From positions 106,332,501-106,396,500 of the forward strand of contig CM065814.1 of the NCBI GenBank assembly GCA_033398695.1: DNA of 64,000 bases. Direction: 5' to 3'. Under the pieces are notes generated by a model. The model was given only the letters and a program-made list of their open reading frames with translations, was not told the origin of the DNA and searched no databases. The translations under genes and the position numbers were made by a program. The stretch is from Orobanche coerulescens. Taxonomy: Eukaryota > Streptophyta > Magnoliopsida > Lamiales > Orobanchaceae. Every line of letters begins with the position of its first letter. Within the stretch, counting starts at the first letter, position 1. Shown here piece by piece: positions 1-10,998 of the stretch.

Positions 1-944
1 AAGAAGTCCTGCGCGAAAAGGAGTCCTGATCGGACGAACCGATCGAGACCAGGCTGCTGCCGATCGGGACTCAACAACTACAGGCGGTCTCGTCCGAAGG
101 TGTGACCTGCCGCGGGTCGGCCAAGGGCAGGCTGCTCGGCTACGGGTCGGGTCGGGCAGCGGGTCGGCCTTGTTCGGGAAGGTTTGCTTCGGTGTATGGT
201 CCTATTCGTTTATCCGCCGTTCGCTGCGTCCGTTGGAACATAATAATTTTAATTTGGAAATTTCTTGTGCAATTAATTTTGCATGGAAGGAAGTTTCTAA
301 ATTTGGCAATTTTTGTGCCCCAACCGGGAGAAAGTGACGAGAAGCTTGAAACAGTGGGAGCAAAAGAGCCAAGGATTTTCTCGTTATTCAAAATGGGGAA
401 TAAAAACCATGATAATTGGATTTAATTATCCAGTTTTAATTATTTATTGGTTTTACTTTTGATGTATGACATATATGGATATATGCGTGATATGTTTCTT
501 GCATGTTAGGACGAGAAAATTAAAAACATTATTTTTTCAAATAACTAAGTGATTTTAATAATTGATTTTTTAAAATCAAGTTGGCCTCCATAATTGGTTT
601 AAATTGTGAAATAATTAGCATGCGCGTTGACATTAGAGTCTTTCTCCACATCGGATGTGCTGATTATTAGCTCACTAGTTTTAAACTTCGATTAGATAAC
701 AAAATGGTGAATGTTATTTTTTATGATAGGATCTCTTCATCTGTAGGACTATTATCATTAAATAATATTCTAAGGTTTGGTAAATTATGGTGTTCACTTA
801 GGTGTATTAATTAATAAGCTCCCTATCGGAGTCTATGTTAATTTAATGCATGGCCAAAAGGAACCAACTATTAATTTTACTTGTCAAAACGCATCTTGAC
901 TAGATAGTAAAATTAAAGACGTTAAAATCTACTTGAAAAATATA
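1..944 (+). other. Unassigned leader-like sequence
   Basis: There is no convincing gene here. The first 230 bases are GC-rich with repeated GGGTCGG-type words, and the rest is AT-rich. It lies upstream of solo LTR G1, which itself sits just before the gag start of Copia element C1, so it may be C1's long untranslated leader, split by G1. It shows no similarity by eye to C1's 3' LTR at 8497-9950, so it is not the matching 5' LTR. The short open frame at 102-425 has no recognisable domain and is treated as chance. Confidence 0.3.
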
Positions 945-1188
945 TGTGTAAACGTCCATACTAACGTGGCTTGCATGTGCGGTTTTTCGAGGTGTTGGTT
1001 GATTGATATATATTGTGTTTTAAGATTTTTCTGTAATATCCGGATAAATTGTTGGGTATTTTCGTCCGTAGTTGAACCCTGTATTACCTGAATTGGCGTT
1101 ATCAATAATCGAAGTACGATCGTTTCCGTATTCATATCCTCATGCATGATAATATCAACTTTTAATACTTCGCATGCAACTACGTCGT

Positions 1189-1563
1189 AACGCACGCTAA
1201 CCGATAAGCGTAACGTACGTTACGAACTGGAGATAGCGTACGCTACGAGCTAGACATAGCGTACGTAAGGAGGTCAATAATTGAACAGACTGGCTAGCAC
1301 ATGGACGGCTGGTGGTGGGGCTCGGAAAGATTCCCGCGGATGAACCTGGACAGTTTTGGGGTCAACGGGTGTTAACGTACGCTAAGGTTTGTAACTAGCG
1401 TACGCTAATGTGTAGCTTACGTGCGTAATGCATAGGAGTAACGTCGTAAGCTAGTACGAATGAGACGATGAAGCTATCAGTGAACGATAGCGTACGCTAA
1501 GATCGAATGGTAGCGTGCGCTAAGTCGATTACGTACGTAAATGGCTAAGGCTAACGTACGTAA
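1189..1563. repeat. Phased palindrome array upstream of G1 TATA box
   Basis: About twelve copies of a 12-bp palindrome of the type TAGCGTACGCTA or TAACGTACGTTA start at 1189, 1211, 1234, 1257, 1373, 1396, 1417, 1439 (degenerate), 1488, 1511, 1529 and 1552. Most neighbouring starts differ by 21-23 bp, and groups are separated by 50-116 bp. The array ends 14 bp before the TATA stretch at 1577. The position fits transcription-factor sites in U3; the binding protein is unknown. Confidence 0.85.
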
Positions 1564-1576
1564 AGCTCAAGATATT

Positions 1577-1584
1577 ATATATAT
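1577..1584 (+). promoter_or_regulatory. TATA box of G1
   Basis: TATATATA in the context GATATTATATATATGG, directly after the palindrome array and before a non-coding CT-rich leader. It is placed as the core promoter of the LTR by analogy with G3, where a TATA box also directly follows the array. Confidence 0.6.
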
Positions 1585-2183
1585 GGACAACACCCCATTT
1601 CATTTCACTTCGTCCCTTTCACTTGTACTTCGTTTTCCTTCATTTCCAGAGAGTCTCCAGCCCTCTAAAACACTTATAGATCACATTAACTCGATCATTT
1701 AAGTTACGAAACATCTTGGATTGATATTCAAACAATCGGAGTTGGATGCTACCTCTTGTCTCTGCGTTTCTTTCATATTAAGGTATGTTAATGCTACCTC
1801 AACCTTGAATTCGTGTTCTTAAGGATGTTATGAACATACCACCGGGATTATTAAGCTCCATAGATGATTTTTATCCGAACATCATGTTTTTGGAAGTTGT
1901 AATGTTCATGCTTTAGTTACCCGAGTTTAGAACATTATAGTTCGATTCTTGTTATGATGATCAAGTAAGGTAAGTTTTCTGAGATTAATGAACCATATTG
2001 TATGGTGTTTCCATAATGATCATAGACTTAATGTTGATAACAACCTCAGATTTTCCGAACTACCTTTGAGGATCTATAATCGAGATTTGGAGTAAGTCTT
2101 ATGATGGGAGGATTAACCGGGAATTCGTAGACATCAACACCATAGGGTCATTCTGATTCACATGAGTATGATATGTGTGAATA

Positions 2184-2350
2184 TAACGTACGTTAAGCTC
2201 TATGCATTACGTACGTTATACCTCGTGCAAGGCAATCGTCTGAATCGGGTAGAACTGTCCAATGCATGCTTAGCGTGCGCTAATCCTTGTAGCTTACGTG
2301 CGCTAACGTGCAGACGTAACGTACGTTACGTATGTGTGTAACGTACGTTA
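2184..2350. repeat. Second palindrome array in G1, downstream of the promoter
   Basis: Six more palindromes start at 2184, 2207, 2271, 2294, 2317 and 2339. The spacings are 23, 64, 23, 23 and 22 bp. Most are the TAACGTACGTTA form; 2271 is TAGCGTGCGCTA, the form that dominates in G3. They lie about 600 bp downstream of the TATA box, inside the predicted transcript. Confidence 0.85.
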
Positions 2351-3100
2351 CGAAGAGAACAGTTAGGGTTCGGCCATCTCTTTATGCTTTTCCTCGTGTG
2401 ATTGATTGTTTATTTAATGATAGGATATTAAGGATGAAATTCCTACGATAATCCAGTGTTGAGCCTTTCCGATCGTCGTTTCCGTTGGAGTTCCGGATTG
2501 TTCCAATCAACTATATTTCCGAAGTATTCGCGAGAGATTACCAAGGCAAGTACCTTGATATACGAATTATAATTACGTGAAATCATTGTTGCTGAAGTAT
2601 ATGAATCATGTTATGAATATCTGCATTTATGTTATATATATATAGATATGAGTGGATATATGTATAGATATATGTATATGTATATAAATATACATATGGA
2701 GATAAATGTTGGGTGATTCATACCAATATTAGTCGACGTACTCAACTTAGACTAAAGTACGAATGATGTTTATAGAGGTAATATGGTAATATTTGTATGT
2801 TCGGTTGAGTTACGATATAAGGATATTTATGTAGTATTGATTGATAGTGTTGAAGGCCTAATGTGCTAAGTCTTGATGAATAACGTACGAGTTATTGTTT
2901 ATTTTGCGTAGTTGCGTATTGGCGAATAGATTATGTGAATTGAGGAACTAATTTGATAATTGTTGCAACGGTTGACTGTGTGCTTGGTGTTTGTAATAAT
3001 GTGAATACTTGTTATGAGAGACGTCATATCCAGATACCTCTGAGGTCGGGGCGTGCACTCCGGCCTGATGTACGCTGCAATGAGAGGCTCCATATGATTG

Positions 3101-3215
3101 GTGAACACCGGTGTTACTTAATGCACGAGCAAGGGGCGGCTCCTGTGGGAGTGAACGCCGGCGCGGTGACATGTGCAATGGGCGGCCAATATAGTGGAGT
3201 GAACGCCGGTACACA
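3101..3215 (+). repeat. Short direct repeats of about 49 bp in G1
   Basis: GTGAACRCCGG recurs at 3101, 3151 and 3199, a period of 48-50 bp with partly conserved sequence between. The open frame through this stretch (2953-3252) is a by-product of the GC-rich repeat, not a gene. Confidence 0.6.
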
Positions 3216-3465
3216 GGTGTGCAAGGGAGGGGCCTGGCAGGCTTATTGGTAATGGATATTTGAGTGATAGCTAAGACCCCGTTACCAAATGATTTTTTTT
3301 TGAAATTTAAATCTTTGCATCTTGTTTTAATTGTTGGTATCAGGGTTAATTAACCAAGGATATTTGACGAGATCTCCGAGGGTTAATTAATCAGGGGTCT
3401 TGAGCAGGTTTTGTCGAATGAGAGGTTGTGCCTTTGATTGTACTGTGTCGATTATTCTGTGTATT

Positions 3466-3655
3466 GGGTCGAGGACCCCGTGAGATGTTGAGATTTGATC
3501 TCGTGATGATATCATTTGGATTGGGCCGAGAACCCCGTGAGATGTTGTAATGATTCGCTTGTGATAGTGCTTTACCATTTGGGTCGAGGACCCCAAATAA
3601 CGTTGTAATGGTTTTCTTGCAAATTGTTTTCCACACGTTGGGTCAAGAACCCGAG
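3466..3655 (+). repeat. Four tandem repeats of about 58 bp in G1
   Basis: Units begin GGGTCGAGGACCCC or close variants at 3466, 3523, 3581 and 3640 (periods 57, 58 and 59 bp). Each core is itself an inverted repeat (GGGTC...GACCC) that could form a small hairpin. GTGAGATGTTG or ACGTTGTAATG follows in the first three. Confidence 0.75.
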
Positions 3656-4483
3656 AGCTTTTGAAGTATTTTCTAAAGTATTTCTATTCGATTTTCAAAA
3701 CCCCAAGATGGCCCGAGTCAATATTAATGGTTTCGAACTTTCTTATCAAAATACTTTTCCTTTTATATAAAGGGATTTTTCTGACTCCTTGGGCTCGTTT
3801 AAAGTTTCATTGGTGTTATGTTCTGTAAGGAGAATATGACAATGTGATTATCTTTCACCTTGCGTATGTAATGCTATTCTGTGTTGACCATTTAAATGTG
3901 TGGTTTGTGTTAAGGTTTCACGACTGTTGAGTTTTGTGTTGTTATTATTCGTATATCTTGAATATTATGTACTTGCACTAGCAAAATTCTAGTTTGCTAA
4001 CCCCCGAGTTTTCGGGGGGTGGGTGCCTGTTATGCGCTCAGGTTTTGGCAGCTCGGGAGCAGTCACCGGATTGGCTGGGAAGGAGATGAAGGACAATGAT
4101 ACTAATCACACCAGAGTCAGAGTCTTTTCTTTTGTTTCATTTGGTCGGTAATTCTCTGTCGTTCGAGTATTCACCCTTGCATGGGTGTAGTTTTTATTTA
4201 TTAAATTGAGTTGTCGTTCTTTTCTGTGTTCAAGTTTATTTTTGTCATTAAGATGTAAAGTTCATTTGTTTCTGAATTGTTTAATGACCTTGTCGGTCTG
4301 CGTTGTATTTAGATTGACCCCGGTCGGTCAATCATTTTGTAGTCTAGTAGAGTTTAGCCTTGTAGATCCTTGTAAGAAGGGCCTACGGCGTGTAACATTT
4401 ACGGATGTATTCTGGGGGTGTTACATTTTCAATATATTTTGCATCGAATTATGTGATGAATGGTGTTTTAATTTTATTCTCAG

Positions 4484-5281
4484 ATGTCTTTCAATCCACT
4501 AGTTGTTATTCTCAAAGAAAATAAACTTGATGGCACTAACTTTGCCGACTGGAAAATAAATCTTGACATTGTCCTGGCTGCCGAGGGGCATAAATTTGTG
4601 TTAACTGAGGAGAGCCCTCTGGAACCAGAACCGGATGCCGCTCCTGAAGATTTGACTTAATTTCGAAAATGGAAAAAGTCTGATGAGATGGCTCGCTGTT
4701 ACATTTTGGCTTCACTGACAAATGTATTGCAGCATCAGCATCAGACGATGGCCTCAGCCGCGGAGATGATGAAAAATCTCACCGAGATGTTTGGTCATTA
4801 GAACCAGGTGGCTAGGCAAAATGCAATGAGGGTGTTGATGACAACCCAAATGTCTGAAGGGACTCCAGTAAGGGATCATGTTCTGAAAATGATGTCTCAT
4901 TTGAACGAACTGAGCATACCGGGGGCCACTATGGATGCGGAGTCGCATGTCAATATTATCTTCGGCAGCTTACCAAGAAGCTTTGAACAGTTCCGCCATA
5001 ATTATAATATGAATCGTACACTTTCGCGGAACTTCTGACAGAGCTTCAATTTGCTGAAGGTCTCTTCAAACAAGGTTATCATCAAATTCTTGCGGCAACC
5101 GGTGCTAGTTCTTCAAAACCCAAATGGGAAAGAAGAAAAAGCAGGTTGGCCAGAAGCAAGTGGCAACCTTCAAAGCTAAGGGCAAGGCTCCTCAGTCCAA
5201 GCTCCTCAGTCCGAGGCAAACAAAAAGGCGAAGGGCAAATGCTATAAGTGCGGTCTGAAGGGGCATTTCAAGAGTGACTGC
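4484..5281 (+). pseudogene. gag: C1 gag (broken)
   Basis: Gag would form the particle that packages the element's RNA. The ATG at 4484 opens a frame with the Copia gag pattern (MSFNPL, later LDGTNFADWK), interrupted by TAA at 4658, TAG at 4799 and TGA at 5036. The first two stops leave the frame unchanged. Around 5020 the frame shifts: the expected AELLTEL-like residues are found in another frame. A complete zinc knuckle, C-x2-C-x4-H-x4-C, lies at 5240-5281 (CYKCGLKGHFKSDC) and marks the nucleocapsid end. A lysine-rich stretch (GKGK-like) precedes it. The gene cannot make a full protein. Confidence 0.8.
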
Positions 5282-5344
5282 CCTAAGAAAGGTATGTCTC
5301 ATGCACTAGTAGTCAAAACATGTTTGGCTTCCTGTTCTATCACT

Positions 5345-8300
5345 TCGTGGATAGTAGATTTGGGCTCCACTGATCGTGTTTGTTATGACTCGTAGGGGTT
5401 CCAAGTAACCAAAGTACTTATTTCAGATGAGATTACTATTCGCTGGGGCGACTATTCCAGGCTGAAGACTGTTGCAGTGGGAGTCGTGCAGTTAAAAGTT
5501 AATGAAAGGATTCTAGTCCTAAATAATATATTATTAGTACCTGATTTTAGAATGAATTTAATTTCCGTTTCTAAATTGCGTTGTGATGGATATTTAGTTT
5601 CTTTTGGAGATAATGCAATTATTAAAAGAAATGGTGAATACGTTTGCACGAGTACTTATAACGAAGGACTTTATGTCATTAATGTTGCACCAACTCCCTT
5701 GCATAATTATAACTTGCTTAATTCCTTGACTAATCCTAATAAAAGAAAAGAACCTAAGAGCATAAATCAAACATATTTGTGGCATTTACGATTGGGTCAT
5801 ATTAACCTTAGAAGGATTCAAAGATTAGTGAGCGATGGCCCATTGGATTCACTCCAAGTTGTGCCATTTCCAATTTGCGAATCTTGTCTAGAAGAGAAAA
5901 TGACTAAAAGGGCTTTCCAATGCAAAGGAAATCGTGCACAATGTATTGGAATTGGTACACACCGATGTATATGGTCCAATGAACATCCACGCTAAGGGTA
6001 GTTTCGAATACTTCATCACGTTTATAGATGATTATTCGAGATATGGATACATCTATTTTATGCAACGTAAGTCTGAATCTTTTGATAAGTTCAAACAATT
6101 CAAGGCTGAAACGGAGAAGCGTCATGGACAGAGTATCAAGTCACTAAGATCTGATCGTGGTGGCGAATATCTTTGTGGAGAGTTTTGAATTTCTTGGCAC
6201 ATGAGGGGATTACTTTCCAGCTCACTGTGCCTGGTACACCACAACAAAATGGTGTTGTTGAATGAAGGAATCGTACTTTATTAGAAATGGTTAGGTCAAT
6301 GATGTGGTATTCTGATTTGCCTATTTCGTTTTGGGGATACGCCTTGGAAACAGCGGTGTACATTCTAAACTTGGTGCCTTCGAAATCAGTTCCAAAAACA
6401 CCCACAGAACTGTGGAATGGGTGCAAGCCTAGTCTAGGACATGTTTGGATTTGGGGTTCACCAGCACACGTGCTGAATAAGGAAGCTGATAAGTTGGCAT
6501 CTCGTACAGAAGTACGAGTGTTTGTAGGATATCCGAAGGGAACGAATGGTGGCTTATTCTACAGTCCTAAAGATCAGAAGGTCATTGTTAGCACCAATGC
6601 CCTGTTCTTATAGGAGGACTATGTATTAAGCCACAAGCCTAGGAGTGAGGTCATTCTAGAGGAACTTAGGGGCGAGATTTCGACAATACCAATTGTACAA
6701 ACACCTAGTGTACCACGTATTGACACTATTGTGGATATGCAAACTAAGGATATGCCTCATCATAGTGGGAGGGTTGTTCGTCAACCTGATCATTTCATTG
6801 GCGTGGGAGCGTCTTCGGACCACTTCCCGCACCAGGATGAAACGGATCCATATACGTTTAAGAAGGCAGTTCAAGACAAGGATGCTGAATCCTAGCTAAC
6901 AGCAATGGAACCGAAATGGGGTCTATGGATTCTAATCAAGTGTGAGAGCTAGTAGAGCTACCCAATGGGGTAAAACCCATTGGAAGTAAATGGCTCTACA
7001 AGCGTAAGAGAGGACCGAAAGGGAAGGTTGAAACCTTCAAAGCAAGGCTTGTTGTGAAAGGTTACACTCAGAAGGAGGGCATCGAATACGATGAGACCTT
7101 TTCATCAGTAGCCATGCTTAAATCGATCCGGATTCTCTTAGCTATATCTGCGCATTTGGATATGAAGATTTGGCAGATGGATGTCAAGACTGCTTTCTTG
7201 AACAGGAGTCTTGATAAGGAAATCTATATGCGCCAACCTGAGGGATTCATTGCTAAAGGAGAGGAGAACTTAGTGTGTAAACTTAAAAGAGCCATTTATG
7301 GTCTCAAGCAAGCATCAAGGTCTTGGAACATGCGATTTGATGAGGTCATTCAATCGTACGGTTTTGAACAGTCTCCTAGCGAGGTTTGTGTATACAAAAA
7401 GTGTGATGGAAACGTGCTAGTGTTTCTTGTACTATACGTATATGATATACTTCTAATTGTAAACAATGTAAAGGTATTATCAGACGTAAGTGTATGGATG
7501 TCTGAGAAAATTCGATATGAAAGATTTGGGAGAAGCTGGGCACATCCTTGGTATTAGGATCTTTCGAGATCGCAAGAAAAGGATGTTGTGCTTATCTCAG
7601 GCATCCTATATCGATACGGTGCTAAAGCGGTTTAGTATGGAGAATTCCAATAAAGGTTTCTTACCTTACAGATATGGAATTCAGCTATCTAAGACTATGT
7701 GTCTTAGGACACAGAAGGAGATAGATGACATGAAGATGGTCCCTTATGCTTCGGCAGTGGGAAGCCTCATATATGCTATGCTTTGCACTAGGTCGGATAT
7801 CTGTCATGTTGTAGGCATGGTGGCGAGATATCATTCGAACCAATGACAAGGACATTGGATTGCTGTCAAGCATATACTCAAGTACCTGAAAAGGACTAGG
7901 GAGTATATGCTTGTATATCAATCGGATACACTTTGTCCTTTGGGTTACACTGACTCATATTTCAGTTCGGACAAAGAAAAGTCAAAATCAACTTCCAGAT
8001 ATGTTTTCACTTTGGAAGGTGGAGCCATCAGTTGGATGAGTGTGAAGCAGAAATGCATAGCGGACTCTACCATAGAAGCCGAATACGTAGCAGCCTCAGA
8101 GGCAGCAAAAGAGCTGGTATGGCTCAAGTACTTCCTAAAGGATTTGGGTGTGATTCCTAATTTGCCTAGGAGTATTACACTTTATTGTGATAATACCGGT
8201 GTTGTTGCAAATTCGAAAGAACCACGGGACCACAAAGCAAGCAAACATATCAAGCACAAATATCATCTCATTCAAGATTTTGTGAAGAGAGGGAAGATTA

Positions 8301-8389
8301 TTGTCTCCAAGATAGCATCTGAAGACAACCTAGCTGATCCTTTCACGAAAGGGTTGCCCTCAAAGTCATTTGAAGGGCATGTGGAATGA
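5345..8389 (+). pseudogene. pol: C1 pol: protease, integrase, reverse transcriptase, RNase H (broken)
   Basis: The protease motif near 5354 reads VDLGST where Copia proteases have D-S/T-G. The GAG-pre-integrase zinc site (HLRLGH, later CESC) is at 5780-5890. The integrase core shows HTDVYGP, RSDRGGEY and PQQNGVVE, so its Asp-Asp-Glu set is visible but spread over frames, with a shift near 5940 and stops near 6186 and 6262. Reverse transcriptase occupies about 6900-7850; the catalytic YVDD reads YVYD at 7435-7446, a loss of one metal-binding Asp. A frame change near 7530 and TGA at 7844 follow. RNase H, with IEAEYVA and HIKHKYH, is at 7900-8389 and stays open to its stop. Confidence 0.85.
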
Positions 8390-8417
8390 ATGGGGTTGAA
8401 ATGTATGGCAGCATTGC

Positions 8418-8496
8418 TTTGAGTATAAGTGGGAGATAGATAGACATAGTCTAGATAGTATACTTCAAAAGCATGCTTTGAGTATAAGTGGGAGAT
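8418..8496 (+). promoter_or_regulatory. Duplicated polypurine tract of C1
   Basis: The 21-bp block GCTTTGAGTATAAGTGGGAGA occurs twice, near 8418 and 8476. The second copy ends directly at the TGTTAAG start of the 3' LTR and is the functional-position tract that primes plus-strand DNA. The first lies 58 bp upstream and is a spare copy. Confidence 0.7.
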
Positions 8497-9950
8497 TGTT
8501 AAGATTGTATACATCAAAGCATACTTTATGCTTGTATTACCTAATTTCCCGGTCTTTATCTATGAGAATATTTAATTCATTTATCACATGTTTTGCATAT
8601 TTATTCACGTCATGGTTATGCAGATGTTGTCTAATTACTTTATATTGTAAATAATGTGGTGTGTCGTATCACACAGAAGATCACATTATCGGTTCCTTAT
8701 ATAGTAATAATTAGTTCACAACCTATATAACATTAGACCGTTATGTGAGAGGTTGTAGTATATACTTGAGATTGGTTGGTCTTGACCATTAACATATATT
8801 AGCGTATTCGGTAGACGTTGAACAGGATCGAGGTAAGATAGATTCTTCTGGACTGACTATAAGAAGAACGTACATCTCGGACAATTATTATTTCTTAATT
8901 CTAGTGATTAATATTCAATTATATATATTTAATATTTATTGCTTTGATTTATCATGCCTGAGAGCCAAAATGATTGACTCAATATACTCGATATTTTGGG
9001 CAATATTATTATTTATATAATAATTAATATTATAAATAGAAATCGTGTCCCGGCCAGTCGAGTTGATCATGTCCCTTAAGGCACTCGAAAAGATTATTAT
9101 ATTAAACCCTGCAGGTGGAATTATTTTCCCAATATAATAATAAAGCTCGAGTGGTATACTCATGTACAACACATTAATTAATTAAAAGCTGTCACTAGCT
9201 TAAATTAATTAATGGACATGGAATATCTTAAATACGGGAAATAATTAATTCAAAAAGGAGCTCAATTTCGTAATTTGGGATTTTGGTAGGAAGTGCAATA
9301 TCAACTTTTAGTGGACTAAGTTGATATTAATAGAGTCATTATATTAGGAAGAGTCCTAATATTGGAAAGATGATATCTAGTGGGAGTCCTTACCTTATCC
9401 TCCTTAAGGTCCCTAGAGTAGCCCAAAACACCTATAAAAGGAGGACATGGGATGGCCGATTTTTTCACTCTTCTTGGAACAAGAAATTTTCGATTTTCTT
9501 CTAATTTTGTGTTTAATTGTGGATCTTGACTCGTGTCTTTGATTTCATAATTTAGCTAACACAATATTTTTCTAGATAAATAAAATATTCAAGAAAAATA
9601 GAGAGAAAAATTCCGTGAGGTATTTCTGGAAGAAATTTCGGCCGATCCCATACTGCAAGTCCAAGTTTGATCCGGTAGATTATTGCCCACACGATATCTG
9701 GATCTTAGGTGGGATATATTCTAGACGATCTTGAGGTAGAAATACAAGAAGATCAAAGAGGAGTACAAGGAAGAGTTCGATCGACCAAAAAGGAACTTTC
9801 TACCACTTCGCTTCAAGGGTATGAATTACCAATTCTACTGCGTAAATACATATATTTAAATTGTTAATTAGTCTGTTTAATTAATAACTGACAAGCCTAA
9901 ATAGATCCGCAATTTTGTTGGTTAGTTTATGAAACCAAATCTATTCAACA
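8497..9950 (+). mobile_element. C1 3' LTR
   Basis: It begins TGTTAAGATTG directly after the purine tract. It contains a TATA box at 9433 and an AT-rich transcribed part. The right end is chosen at TTCAACA (9950) because TGTT...AACA makes a terminal inverted repeat, but no second LTR is present to confirm it. The end could lie up to about 10229, where T1 begins. The 236-bp open frame on the minus strand (8936-9172) is AT-rich noise. Confidence 0.55.
9433..9440 (+). promoter_or_regulatory. TATA box in C1 3' LTR
   Basis: TATAAAAG in the context ACACCTATAAAAGGAGGACA, about 935 bp into the LTR. It is the only strong TATA box in this stretch and is placed as the core promoter of C1. Confidence 0.6.
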
Positions 9951-10229
9951 TCCATCTCGCTTCCGCTTCATTTTATATTCCAATAGTCGTATCATCTATA
10001 GATTCGTAAGATCGCAGGTTTGCCAATCTAACCTTGCCTTAATTGGTCATTTTGTACATTGGTACTTCGTAGTGCAGAATCAAGTATTGAAGGCTGTGGG
10101 GCTGGTTCGAAGCCTGTAATCATCAAAAACTTTAATGATATCATCGAATAAAGTTTTATGATCATACACCTTATATTTTACGTCATATGAACTTTATGTC
10201 TGTGTATGTTTTGTGATATGTATGTGAAG
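9951..10229. other. Unassigned stretch before T1
   Basis: No gene is seen. The stretch ends at the T1 target site and is continuous in the pre-insertion sequence with 34428 onward. It may be the last part of the C1 LTR or the start of the old G2 remnant. Confidence 0.3.
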
Positions 10230-10234
10230 GAACC

Positions 10235-10998
10235 TGTTGTGCGGAGATTTATACGCCTCGAAGGCGATCGGCATAATGGCCGGGCGACCGAAGCCGAGAT
10301 CAAATAGACCAAAGCAGACGTGCCAACCGAAGATGCCAGATCATGGTCAAGCGCCTAGCGGCTGACGTCCAGGGCGATCGTTTCTTGGCACCTGGCGATC
10401 GCCTCTAGTACCCGACCTATGAAGACCGTACTATGCCACGTGTAAAACCAACATCCATCAAAGTTTGCGAAGACCGAATCTCGGGATGAAGGCCCACGTG
10501 CAGATCCGCAAAAGGAGCCGCAAGAACAGGCTTGACTCCAGCCCATCAGCGGTCGTCGGTGACAAGGACAGCCTCACCTACCGACAGACCTGCCGAAAGG
10601 TCCTAGGTGGGACCTCCCAAGATTGCGACGTGAGGCACATGTCACCTTCTCATTGGTTCGCATATTTGGCTGCCAGCAGCAGCTGCGGACTTTAAGGAAA
10701 CAAGTCCCATGTGCTGGGATGATCGCCCGTTTAATTTAATACAGGAACGGCGGTCGCCCATGTGGGACAGGGACATCCCAACAACCTCCTCTTCTATAAA
10801 TAGGAGACCTCCAACATTGAAAAAGGGGACGTGAACACGATTACACCCAGTAAACAATACGCAGAACACTTCATCTTTGTAACAAGAACTCACAGAGCTT
10901 TAACTTTGGTTCTTCCGGTAATCAACAGCACTCAAGAGCTAGATAACTAGGGGCATTACACTCCTTGTAATTGTACTCTAACATTAATACTCGTACTA
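10235..10998 (+). mobile_element. T1 5' LTR, left part
   Basis: It matches the 3' LTR from 33486 and T2's LTR from 54005. It contains repeated GCGATCG words, a TATA box (TATAAATA) at 10795-10802 and the start of the transcribed region. It is interrupted after GTACT by S1; the remaining LTR resumes at 23257. The ORFs read across this part on both strands (10355-10893) recur in the 3' LTR at 33606-34144 only because the LTRs are copies. Confidence 0.93.
10795..10802 (+). promoter_or_regulatory. TATA box of T1 5' LTR
   Basis: TATAAATA in CTTCTATAAATAGGAGACC. The same site is at 34046-34053 in the 3' LTR and, as TATAAAG, at 54529 in T2. S1's insertion about 200 bp downstream separates this promoter from gag-pol by 12 kb. 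Confidence 0.75.

Larger units (their letters stand above)
945..4431 (+). mobile_element. G1: solo Gypsy-type LTR, about 3.5 kb
   Basis: A long non-coding block starts TGTGTAAACG and ends GTGTTACATTTTCA. It is flanked by ATATA at 940-944 and 4432-4436, a possible 5-bp target duplication. No primer site, gag or pol of its own follows, so it reads as a solo LTR. Its final kilobase matches the end of solo LTR G3 in reverse: both have a segment with GCACTAGCAAAAT, then GCTAAC, then a CCCGAG word, and both finish in GGTGTTACA. Inside are two palindrome arrays, a TATA box and two sets of short tandem repeats. An alternative right end is the TGTTACA at 4425, which gives no target duplication. Lineage (chromovirus/Tekay-like) is inferred only from LTR length and ends. 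Confidence 0.7.
4432..9950 (+). mobile_element. C1: decayed Copia element without a recognisable 5' LTR
   Basis: Gag, protease, integrase, reverse transcriptase and RNase H follow in Copia order, then a purine tract (AAGTGGGAGAT) and a sequence starting TGTTAAG that behaves as the 3' LTR. The 5' LTR and primer site are not in the window as recognisable sequence; G1 abuts the region just before the gag ATG. The coding part is cut by many stops and frame changes, and the protease and reverse transcriptase motifs have lost key residues. The lineage is not firmly assigned; it is not a Sirevirus. Confidence 0.8.

Noticed and set aside
102..425. 107-codon open frame at the left edge
   Set aside because: No domain, no start context of note, and GC-rich repeated words explain the openness.
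1189..2350. Regularly spaced palindromes resembling a CRISPR array
   Set aside because: The repeats are only 12 bp, the spacing is uneven between groups, they occur in two plant LTRs next to TATA boxes, and no cas gene or prokaryotic context exists.
2948..3252. Overlapping open frames on both strands in G1
   Set aside because: They come from 49-bp GC-rich direct repeats; no protein pattern.
10355..10893. Open frames in the T1 LTR, repeated at 33606-34144
   Set aside because: They are conserved only because the LTRs are copies; the reading crosses the TATA region and has no domain.
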